DNA of 64,000 nucleotides, from NCBI GenBank assembly GCA_916613615.1, contig OU744726.1:66849764-66913763 (forward strand). The letters run 5' to 3'. The stretch is from Steromphala cineraria (Eukaryota > Mollusca > Gastropoda > Trochida > Trochidae). Each line of letters starts with the position of its first letter. Within the stretch, counting starts at the first letter, position 1. The translations under genes were made by a program, and so were the position numbers. The notes beneath the pieces were generated by a model, which did no database searches, was not told where the DNA came from, and worked only from the letters and a program-made list of their open reading frames with translations. This document shows positions 37,500-48,957 of the stretch, one piece after another.

Positions 37500-39749
37500 A
37501 TTGGGGACTTACTATGTTCAGAGACAAAACAAAGTCTACTAATCAACAAGAATTATGACCAGTCATGCGGGAGCTTATTAGAGTAATTACGTCATGTACC
37601 CGCAGTTTGTTCTTTACATAAACTATTGTTAGTGTGCACTGCATGTGAGTATGCTTTATCATGTTATAATTGTGTAGTAATATTTCGAAATAACCACATA
37701 TGGAAAATAAAAAAACTCATTTTCTGATCAAGTTTTAAAAGGGGCCTGTTGATAGGGACAACAGGGTACTCTGAAATGTTTAACGTCGTGTCTGTATTAT
37801 TAAAGGCAAATATTAATATCATTGTTCTGAACATGCAGAGACAACTGACATTGATTCTTAAAAAGTCACTCCCCTTTTCAATATCAACATATACTAAAAG
37901 CTCTCTTACAAGATTCTACTTGATAATTTAAATACAAACCCTCCAATACGAACAATGTTTATGTTGTATGAATATCGAGCCGCCTGACTTTAATGTAAAC
38001 AGGTAAGGTAATCGCTGCGTTTGTATTGAATCGTATATTTACTTTTTACCTTGAATGCCTTTCATGTGTCATGCACATAAGTGAAAAATGAACTTATATC
38101 TACCCTAAACCAATTATATGTAACATTGCCTTTAAAGGGGAATGCGTCAGAGCATGCTATATAACAGGCATTTCTTTCCACAATGTGTACATGACCTTCT
38201 ATTTAGTGCGCAGTCGCAATAACTGATTTCGGGGAAATCCGTGACAGCTGTGGGATAAATATTCATAAAAATAGATAATAATATGATTTATAAGTCACTT
38301 GGTTCAAATGCTACAGACACAATAACGGCTTTAGAAAGACTAAGCTACGATGTATGCACCATAGCAACCGGTTGTGCAAGCATTCTAAAAATAACAGTCT
38401 ATTTATAAGGAAATCCCAAACGTCAGAGTTCTGGGCCGATATAGGCGGCCGCCAACTTCAGATCGAGTATTTTAGTCGTTGGGGACACCACCCAAGCCAC
38501 TGACAAGTGAAAGATTACAAGTGGTATTTGGCCTATGCTGGGACTGTAGAGACTAGGTAGGTTTACGATCTACAGTTTCATATCCTTTTGGTATTTATTG
38601 TTAACGTAGTTTGTGAACTGAGGGACGGGTTTGTTGACGATTCGCTATCTGGACTATTTCAGGTGTTACAAAAACATCCAGAAAAACTATGTTCGATTGG
38701 GTAGGTAGGTATTGATTTTTATTTCCGGAAACATCTGTTTACACTAAAATTCGGCTATGCAATGTTGTCATGTTTTACTTCTGCATAATCAATCTAAAAA
38801 TACTAAATTAATGATACGCGAAGGTATAATTACCATGTGAGAAGTGGTTCATTGGTACAATTTTATCAAATGATTTGTTGCCCAAATATTTGACGCTAGG
38901 GAAACCTACCGAAAACTAGGGAAGTCGTTGTATTCACTCAGAGGTTGGATCAGAATGTCATGACTAGAGCTACCTCTGTGGGTAGAGGCGCGTCATTTCG
39001 GTATAAACTTTTTGTATGCCCCCGAATCGGAGATTCCGATGGTATATTGTTTTTACCATGTCCGTCTGTCTGTCTATTGTCTGTCAGTCTGCTTGTCACA
39101 AACATATTTAAACTTGCTCATAATGTTTGATTGTCTGGACCTTTAATATTTCACATGTGTATCTATCATGAAAAGACCTTTCGTGACCTTGACATCAGGG
39201 GCATCAGTGTTTCACAAGCACAGCTTGTTCTGTTTTTGATATCATGTTTAATATCTTAATATTGATTTATTAATTTCAATCAATATAATTATACATCTGA
39301 ATGCATTTTTGAATAAAAGAATCATTTTATTCATTTCTTTTTATGGCTCTGTGCCTAAAACCGAGGATCTTGTATTGCTTGTGTATTCACACCTCGACCC
39401 CTTTAACCCTTAAGAAGCATCATACTTTCTATATTAAAAAAACACTCATTTATCAAACCTCAGCACATTCGTGCAATTTGGCTTGGTGAATATTCTGTAT
39501 GAGAAACACAAATAAAGATTTTAACTAAAATGTTCGCTATTTGTTTGTCTAATTTTTCGCTTTCTAAACCATGAACCTGTACGATATCAAATCGGTGAAG
39601 ATCGAAACTTAAATTTATCAATACTATTGTTGCAAGAATGACATGTCCTGCGCGTGGTTGGCTTAATATATTGACATAAATTCATTAATGATTCATTCAA
39701 AAAATAATTTGTGATATTGATAAGCAATACATGTATATATTTTTTATAG
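37500..39749. other. Upstream region of gene D, possible noncoding first exon
   Basis: No protein gene is supported. A GC-richer block at about 38400-38556 ends at a GTAGGT donor (38557) and could be a first noncoding exon of gene D, spliced to the acceptor at 39749. A TGTC-type microsatellite lies near 39060. Confidence 0.3.
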
Positions 39750-39777
39750 GTTTCCGGGCATAGAAGAGGAGGAATAG

Positions 39778-39798
39778 ATGGTTCACGATCTCACGTGA
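39778..39798 (+). promoter_or_regulatory. Upstream micro-ORF (6 codons) before the gene D start
   Basis: ATG at 39778 reads six codons to TGA at 39796-39798, two bases before the proposed gene D ATG at 39801. If both lie in the mRNA leader, the short frame could limit initiation at the main start. Confidence 0.35.
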
Positions 39799-39800
39799 AA

Positions 39801-41874
39801 ATGGGTAAATACAGTTCTTGTAATTCATCTCAATCTAAATAACAATGTTTCTAACATTTTTTTTAATGTTTTGTCTAATTAACGTGTTTTACTTGAGAAA
39901 TAGAGTCTCTTAAGGGACGCTTAGTGTTTTATTCAAGCCTCGTGTCAAATGATATCTGATGACTAATAATATAGGTAAATGATGGCCACTGCCCTATTTT
40001 ACCATTTACTTATTTATGATAATGACATTAAAGGGTTTAAGTTTTTTTACTAAGGTTAACCCATTCTTTAACATTGCACTAAGGTTACCTTAAGGACTTA
40101 TGATCACCTTAGGGCTTTGTGAAAGAGGTCTCTTATACTATTTATTTTTTGTTTTAATATTTACATAACCTACAATGTATTATGTTTACAGTAATCATAT
40201 AATGTTACAGATGCTTACTGGAACTGTTCAAGATGTCCTCAAATGAACTACGGCCATGTTCAGCAATGTATGGCCTGTAACGCCTGCAGGCCTACAGGTC
40301 AACAATATACAACATTTTCTCGTGTCCAGAACAGCAATAGTTTTTCCAGACAGGAACAAAAAGGTGGCAATGGCGATAAAGTCTTTTACATACTTTCTTT
40401 CTTCTTTACAGAAACAATGCTAATAGGCTTCATGTTTGTTTTTGATATTTAAGAAAAATGTGGATGTTTGTCCATGCTGTATACTACTTCAGTCTTAATC
40501 GTTCATTTGATTTTTATTCAGATATCTAAAAGCTTTAAACGTTTTGACATTCGTATACGTACATCTAGTTTTGACCCTAGTCACTTTAACAATGAACAGA
40601 TCAGATATTCTAATAATTAGATAGTTGGATTTAAAATATATTTTGATAACCGGTCATTTTTAAAGTTTTATCTGTCTGTCCACAATCTTGACCCAACATT
40701 TATTATGTTCATTTCGGTTTCAGCTGGTCCAGCCGGATGGTCAGCGAATGTATGTCCAGATGACCAGAGAAGGATCGTCTTCCTTGGGAGAACTGGGTCG
40801 GGCAAGAGTGCTTCCGGGAACAACATTTTGGGCATGAAAATATTTGAATCAAGTGCCTGTGGATCATCCGTCACGAAAAAATGTCAGAGAGGAACTGCTG
40901 TGAGATGTGGACGAAACATACAAATAATTGATAGTCCTGGCTTATTTGACACCGGTATGACGAATGCTGATGTTACTCGGGAAGTTGTGAAATGTGTTGG
41001 TATGACAGCACCAGGACCCCATGCCTTCGTTCTTGTAACCAGGATTGATCGCTTCACTGTTGAGGAACAACAAACAGTTCAGCACTTTATGCAGGTCTTT
41101 GGGGAGGGAATGGTTGACTATCTGCTGGTCTTGTTCACACGGAAGGATGATCTTATCCATGAAAACAAAACTCTTGATGAGTACATTCAAAACGTTCCTC
41201 AGGAGCTGAAGAACCTTCTCCAGGCTTGCCATCACCGATGTTTAGCTTTCAACAACCGAGGGTCAGAATCCGAGCGCGCTCAGGATGTCAAGGATTTTAT
41301 GGACATGATTGACACCATCCTGATGCAAAACGGAGGTCACTGTTACACGACTGACATGTTTGAAGAAGCGGAGCGGAACATGCAACAGCGAGAAAAACAG
41401 CTGCGAAAAGAACATGAGGCGAAACGAGAAAGAGAACGAGAACAAATAAGGAGGGAGTTTGAGAGTAAACTGAAGACTGAAAATAAAAGACATGAATTTG
41501 AGGCGGCACAACTTCAAACAAGAATCAGGGAAATGGAAGACGAAAGTAAGCAATCTTCTGCTGACGCAAGTAAATCCTTAGCACAGGAGATTGCGGACTT
41601 GAATTCCGTTGTTAAAACGCTTGCGGACGAGAATGAGAAGGTGAAGAAAGACCTGCAGGAAGAGAAGAAGAGGAAGGAAAGGGAGGCTGCGGATAAAGCG
41701 AGAGAGGCAGACAGAGAAGCCGCAAGAGAGGAAGTCAACAAGGAGAAGCCAGGTGTGATGGGTTTCCTGCTACAAGTTCTACCCCACCTTGTGGGGGCCG
41801 TCCTGCCGGGCATCGTAGGCAAGGTGGCTGGGGCTGCTGGAGCTGTTCTCACAAAAGTATTTACAAGGAAATAG
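39801..41874 (+). CDS. Gene D: single NZF/RanBP2 finger AIG1 (GIMAP-like) GTPase
   Basis: Three coding exons: 39801-39804 (ATG plus one base), 40211-40363 and 40724-41874, all phase 1; 435 residues. A second donor at 40298 inside exon 2 also keeps phase and would give a 413-residue form. The finger fits W-x-C-x2-C-x3-N-x6-C-x2-C exactly and starts four residues from the N-terminus. GTPase motifs: P-loop GRTGSGKSAS near residue 74, DSPG (Ser for the usual Thr) near 122, TAPGPHAF, TRKD near 191. A long Arg/Glu/Lys coiled coil follows, then a Gly/Ala/Val/Leu-rich hydrophobic end with KVFTRK. The GTPase exon is certain. The tiny start exon is the weakest part of the model. Confidence 0.82.
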
Positions 41875-44800
41875 GATATCAGTAGACTTCTGTCCAGAGG
41901 ATACCTGTTAAATGTTTGACTATTTAAGCGCTGTCTTCAAATGCACAAACTTTGAGTCTATTGAGATCTGGTGAGGAATTGAATAACCTTGCGTTTTGAT
42001 CTGAGTGCGTCACCGCGAGGACCATATCTCGTGACCTCTGACCTTTCGTGTTCCATAAAGGCAACCAATAACAGGCCTACATTAAGATTTGTTCAATGGA
42101 CGAGTTGAGAGACAAGTCGGTTGAGTTGCTGATACAACCATGTAATTTTTCCCGATTTTAATGATATTGGACTATGTCGTGTTTTCGATCAATGGAATAT
42201 TACTATATATCCAATAAGTTTTAATGTGATATCGCTTGATCACTGACAAACTGATTTTATTTTCCGTGAATGAAATATGAGGGAATTCCATTTTGGAACA
42301 AGAGACAATAAGTTATCACAATATATAGTGAGCAATAATTGATGGTGTAGCTGAGTCATTATAAGTTTCAAACATTACTGTTATTCATATTAAAAAAATT
42401 GTCATGCAACTCTTGTTTATATCATAATATGCTTTGTAATCTTGTATGTTTGTTATCTGAATTAGAATACAATTTCTTATACTAGGCGTTTTTTGCCAAC
42501 AATTATTTGTTTGTACAAAATGGCAAACATCTCATAAGCATAAGCCAATGATTCCTAGGCCTGTTCCTCTTTACCAGCTATAAAGCGAAAACTGCAAGTG
42601 AGCATTTCTGTGTGAACACCCTTTTTTATTTGAATCAGGGAAATTGAAAGGCGTAGATTAGCCGAAAATGTTACGTTCGCTTTAGAACTGTTACTTCCGT
42701 TTAGAAAATAGTGTCTTGTAGTTGGCAACACATATTTTCGTTTTCTAGAGATGTTTTAATTGACGTGAGTGAGTGAGTGAGTTGGGGTTACCCTACCAGG
42801 AGCATGTAAGCCCAAGCTGGCTCAGCTCTCGGGGTCTCCGAAACACTCAAACCACCAAACCACGATAAAGCAATGAATCCAGTGGTGGCTATTCACTTGA
42901 CTGCGCCTTTAAAAAAGCTGATTGAAGGGGGGTAACTCCACATTATGAAAGCGACACTCATACAAGATTCTCTTGACTGTTGTTTACATTAGCAATATCA
43001 TATTTCATGTATATTTTTCATTTCTAGCGATCGGTTACTCCCGCACAGCCTGTTTTGGGGTTTAACAAGCTAGGCTTCTATGAATATTCATGAGATGGCA
43101 AATGATTGACAGATGTTCGAGTCTCGAGGAAAGGCTACCGTAAATCTTGCAATAAAATGATAATTCATGTTGTTAAGCTTAATTGATGTTTTTGCAACGT
43201 TATGCATGGTATGTATTATGTAAATCTTAGCAAATTTTACGAACCCAACGATAAATGGTGAATCGGTGAGGTGAATTATGATCGTGGGTCTTAGGCCTAT
43301 TGTTTAACACGAATATTTCGATCGGTCGATAGAAACATTATTGTCCGTAGGTGCGAAGCGTCCCTATTACAATCTGATTGCTGAATTAATCTCTGTGAAT
43401 GAAATTTCAAATGTAAGATCGGTATTTACAAATTGTATGTAAATTGGGTTGATTTTAGGATAGCAATCACAACATTTGCAAAGATTCAAAAATAGATTTA
43501 AGACATATAAACACCTTGCTTTATTTCACCCGGACAGCCATATTTCAAATAGTTAGTTAGAACCTAATGTTAACAATTGCTTTTTTTTTTAATAATAGTA
43601 TTTATCATATTTAAGTTACATTGCTCCTGAATTGTGAGATCATCGTTTTTAAGTTTGTTGGGCCTATCAAATGAAAAGAGAATTTCACAATCTATTTCAA
43701 ACTCTTTATGAACCTACTTTAAAATGCAGCAGAAAGGTTATAATTTAGGGCTTGTGTCTTATTTTTACAGTAAATGTTATATTTCATTCAACGCTCGTGA
43801 AACAATAAATAAGTTCTCCTTCAATATTTTCTCATTTCTATATATCTAACTATTCACATACAAAATATATAAAAAAAGAAAACAATTGGACAATATTTTC
43901 TGAAGACCGGATCGTTTTTAAATTAATGCACAATCATGCAGTAAATAACTAATCAATGTATAATGATGAACATGTGAGAAAATGTAAAACTGAACATTTG
44001 AAAACTTTAATTATTTAGTTGCCAAAGTGGTTTTTATATGCATCTGTTATGTGCTTTGTAAATATAGATATTCATTTTAAGACTAAAATTTATTTACAAC
44101 GATAATAGGGACTTGGTATTCACGACACTAAAGTCACTACATTAGTTATGTGACTTCACCTATGTCTTATGAGTGATTTTCGTTAACCGAGAACAGGCGA
44201 ATTCTATAGTTTAACCAAAACTATTCTGTTTTTGTTTTAAAAAAAACGAAAGTTAAATCAAATCAAGGAGCACATCAACACCAAACACGAACAAAGAAAC
44301 AATTAGCTTTCCGTGGGTTGAAATTATTGCTGGTGCTAGAAATCAATTATTGTGTGTGAAAATAGAAGGATGTTATACATCTTTTTAGAAGTGTACCTTA
44401 TGTATACATACATTATAAATTTTGTAAACAAGTTTTGAGTTCTCCGAGGATCACTCCAAATATTAAACTATATTCTTTGAAAGAGAATATCTATAGCAAA
44501 ATTATCAAATATTAGACTAGATTGATCTCTCAAGTTGACAGCATGATTTAAAGAAAGCATATGAATATTCAATATAGCGTTCAGAAAAAGAACGCCAATA
44601 GTGGGCATTGGTAGCGAAAGGTGTTCTTGATGTTGGATATGTATGGTTTTATCAGAATGTTGTAAATGTTAAGTATTTTGGTCTCTGTTTAAGCATAGAT
44701 GCATAAACAACGATAATCAGTCATGGAAAGGGAATTTGGCATGCTACTCAAAACAAAACTTTCTGAATAATATACAAGAAAATGTCTTTGAAGTTTATAT

Positions 44801-45862
44801 CAGTCATATCTAAACTATTTCGTATTGCTGTTAGTAAACTCCAAAGTTCCAGTCATACATTAATGATTGAATACGGTAGACGATGTTGTCTTGAACGAAG
44901 TGATCGGCTATATCCACTCTGCATTGTACCTACGGTTGAACATGTTACATCTTTTGCCTCGAATGTTTATTCTACAAAGAGCTAAGAAAAAATGCAATCA
45001 ACAAATATTATCATAATTAAGTTTCCGTCACAAGAAAACGTATTCCATTTGATTAAATCATAAAATAATGTGACCATAACTTATCATAGGAAAAATCCGT
45101 ATCAAGCTTTGAGGAAACGCAATGCGCCTCTGGGTCTATAACGTCCCTATATTCCTTTGTTTATCTTGGTATGTTACAGTTGTACAATTGTAAAATATGT
45201 TATTGGCTCTTCAAATGTGCACATAGTATAACAATGTATAGTAGACCTTAGTTCACTTTACAGAAGTACACCTCCCAAATGTTTTCCTCATCTTAATGTC
45301 ATGCATTGAACACATACCATCGTAATGTTATGAAAGCTGACATATTGATGTAACCATTATGATCCCCGAATGAAAATATTGTCCATTTCGGTCTTCATAC
45401 ATACTTTTACTTTAGATTTGCATTTTCTTTTCACACGTATGCCTGAATCACAATGATAACTTGAAAGGCCTAGACCTTCTCTTTTTTGTGGTCATGTATC
45501 TTTGTATTCTTTTGATATATTTAAATAATTTATTTTCTTTTAACTCAGACATACTCAACAGACTTCATGCAAGTAGTAGCAATTTCATTACAATGCCAAA
45601 CGTGATACACATGCCAAATTTCAAACATGTGTCATCTTGTACATGGTATATATCTCAAACTATACATTTACTACACTTAACCCATTATTGGTACTATCAT
45701 GCTTTCAATAATTGATGAATGTACTAGTTATCAGTTACGTTCTTGCTTCTGGCCTGAAATGTAATCACGCATAAGCATGCGCAACTCATCTCTTTTTCTT
45801 GCCTATGTTTCTTCTGAAAAAATATTATGGTAGGCTACTAGCTATCCATTCCTTTACTCGCT
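41875..45862. other. Non-genic stretch between gene D and the satellite region
   Basis: AT-rich with no supported gene. A (GAGT)n tract near 42765-42783 begins a GC-richer patch to about 42950 that may be the reversed tail of a SINE or other repeat. The open frames here are short and unremarkable. Confidence 0.4.
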
Positions 45863-45907
45863 ACTGTAGGGATATAAGTTGATGTTAACCATCAATGCAT
45901 GTACAAG
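45863..45907. repeat. Isolated unit of the 51-bp satellite
   Basis: A single diverged unit (TGTAGGGATATAAGTTGATG and then GTTAACCATCAATGCATG) lies about 870 bp before the main array. Confidence 0.75.
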
Positions 45908-46145
45908 GTATTTGTTGATTTTATTGCCAATGTCTTTATAAAATACAATAATGGTAACTTCTTTGTTCATTGTGTGCGACGTTTCGACACAGAAAGACGT
46001 TGTCATCCATATATTCTTCAGCATTATTGTCATTCCAACTTCTAAAATGCCTCTCAAAGAAGTGGTTTATGTGAAGTTCATCTAATCTCTTAAAGCCACG
46101 ATAAGCATTTTTTCTCCATGTTGTATTATCTTGTTTCGTTTGTTT

Positions 46146-46700
46146 CTATTTGTTAAAGAGCCGCACCAAGACTGGAGAGAGAACACGAAGACAGAATGTA
46201 CATATAGAAAATGTCCAGTATAGTTTAGTCAGTGCGAAAGGATCTGTAGTTTCTTGGGAAAATGAAGGCGAGATTGACACTTCTATAAATGCGGTCCGTA
46301 TTTTAGAGAGATTCAACTTATTGTCAATAACAGTTCCCAGATATTTATAACTAATAATCATATCGAAACCATCACCATTAATCCTGACTGGCTTAATTGT
46401 TGTTTTACTTTTACTAAATATATTTGACGAGTTCACATTAAGTTCCAAAAGGTTGCTATTGTCTTCTGTGTATCAAATTTCACTGTCAAAAAGTAAACAA
46501 CTAATATTTAACTGTATCATCGGCGAACTTGAACCTGGGACAGTTTGGTTGAGAACAAAGTACAGGAAATTTTACATCCTTGAGAAGCCCCGGTACAGTA
46601 CCTGAACGAGTTCTTTTCAGTTTGACAAATTGAGGTCGTCTTTGAACCAAGAAAGAGGCACAGGAAATTGAGAATAATCACTTATCAAGTACAAATACGA
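46146..46700 (-). pseudogene. Decayed reverse transcriptase fragment
   Basis: The minus-strand frame at 46448-46146 contains LELNVNSSN upstream and SYKYLGTVIDNKLNLS, the thumb-side motif of non-LTR reverse transcriptases. The flanking sequence up to about 46700 continues the similarity in other frames with stops. It differs from the LINE at 14800. Confidence 0.6.
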
Positions 46701-46732
46701 TATAATATCAAATACATCCCCCATATACAAAA

Positions 46733-48957
46733 GGCATGTGCAAGTTGTCTGTTACGTTACTTACAGTTTCTGTAGGGATGATATAAGATGATGTTAACCA
46801 TCACGGCATGTACAAGTTGTCTGTAGGGATGATACAAGATGATGTTAACCATCAAGGCATGTACAAATTGTCTATAGGGATGATACAAGATGATGTTAAC
46901 CATCAAGGCATGTACAAGTTGTCTGTAGGGATGATACAAGATAATGTTAACCATCAAGGCATGTACAAGTTGTCTGTAGGGATGATATAAGATGATGTTT
47001 ACCATCTAGGCATGTACAAGTTGTCTGTAGGGATGATATAAGATGATGTTAACCAGCAAGGCATGTACAAGTTGTCTGTAGGGATGATATAAGATGATGT
47101 TAACCATATAGGCATGTACAAGTTGTCTGTAGGGATGATACAAGATGATGTTAACCATCAAGGCATGTACAAATTGTCTGTAGGGATTATATAAGATGAT
47201 GTTTACCATCAAGGCATGTACAAGTTGTCTGTAGGGATGATATAAGATGATGTTTACCATCAAGGCATATACAAGTTGTCTGTAGGGATGAAATAAGATG
47301 ATGTTAACCATCAAGGCATGTACAAGTTGTCTGTAGGGATGATATAAGATGATGTTAACCAGCAAGGCATGTACAAATTGTCATTAGGGATGATATAAGA
47401 TGATGTTTACCATCAAGGCATGTACAAGTTGTCTGTAGGGATGATATAAGATGATGTTTACCATCTAGGCATGTACAAGTTGTCTGTAGGGATGATACAA
47501 GATGATGTTAACCATCAAGGCATGTACAAGTTGTCTGTAGGGATGATATAAGATGATGTTAACCATCAAGGCATGTACAAGTTGTCTGTAGGGATGATAC
47601 AAGATGATGTTAACCATCAAGGCATGTACAAATTGTCTGTAGGGATGATATAAGATGATGTTAACCATCAAGGCATGTACAAGTTGTCTGTAGGGATGAT
47701 ACAAGATGATGTTAACCATCAAGGCATGTACAAATTGTCTGTAGGGATGATATAAGATGATGTTAACCAGCAAGGCATGTACAAGTTGTCTGTAGGGATG
47801 ATATAAGATGATGTTTACCATCTAGGCATGTACAAGTTGTCATTAGGGATGATATAAGATGATGTTAACCATCCAGGCATGTACAAGTTGTCATTAGGGA
47901 TGATATAAGATGATGTTAACCATCCAGGCATGTACAAGTTGTCTGTAGGGATGATATAAGATGATGTTAACCATCCAGGCATGTACAAGTTGTCTGTAGG
48001 GATGATATAAGATGATGTTAACCATCCAGGCATGTACAAGTTGTCTGTAGGGATGATATAAGATGATGTTTACCATCTAGGCATGTACAAGTTGTCTGTA
48101 GGGATGATACAAGATGATGTTAACCATCAAGGCATGTACAAGTTGTCTGTAGGGATGATACAAGATGATGTTAACCATCTAAGCATGTACAAGTTGTCTG
48201 TTGGGATGATATAAGATGATGTTTACCATCTAGGCATGTACAAGTTGTCTGTAGGGATGATACAAGATGATGTTAACCATATAGGCATGTACAAATTGTC
48301 TGTAGGGATGATATAAGATGATGTTTACCATCTAGGCATGTACAAGTTGTCTGTAGGGATGATACAAGATGATGTTAACCATCAAGGCATGTACAAGTTG
48401 TCTGTAGGGATGATACAAGATGATGTTAACCATCAAGGCATGTACAAGTTGTCTTTAGTGATGATATAAGATGAAGTTAACCATCTAAGCATGTACAAGT
48501 TGTCTGTTGGGATGATAAAAGATGATGTTTACCATCTAGGCATGTACAAGTTGTCTGTAGGGATGATACAAGATGATGTTAACCATCTAGGCATGTACAA
48601 ATTGTCTGTAGGGATGATATAAGATGATGTTTACCATCTAGGCATGTACAAGTTGTCTGTAGGGATGATACAAGATGATGTTAACCATCAAGGCATGTAC
48701 AAGTTGTCTGTAGGGATGATACAAGATGATGTTGACCATCAAGGCATGTACAGGTTGTCTGTAGGGATGATACAAGATGATGTTAACCATCTAGGCATGT
48801 ACAAGTTGTCTGTAGGGATGATACAAGATGATGTTAACCATCAAGGCATGTACAGGTTGTCTGTAGGGATGATACAAGATGATGTTATATTTTTAACCAT
48901 CAAGGCATGTACAAGTTGTATGTAGGGATGATACAAGATGATGTTAACCATCAAGGC
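46733..48957. repeat. 51-bp satellite array, roughly 43 units
   Basis: Unit: GGCATGTACAAGTTGTCTGT then AGGGATGATATAAGATGATG then TTAACCATCAA. Because 51 is a multiple of 3, several frames stay open and give false 17-residue-repeat proteins on both strands. Variants recur (ATACAAG or ATATAAG; CATCAAGG, CATCTAGG, CATCCAGG or CAGCAAGG; TCTGTAGG or TCATTAGG) and some are clustered, e.g. the CATCCAGG units around 47870-48030. One unit near 48885 has a small insertion. Confidence 0.95.

Noticed and set aside
46757..48925. Several open frames with a 17-residue repeat on both strands
   Set aside because: They arise because the satellite unit is 51 bp and lacks stops in some frames; no start context, domain or splice support.
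46733..48957. CRISPR-like array
   Set aside because: The repeats are contiguous with no unique spacers and the DNA is eukaryotic.
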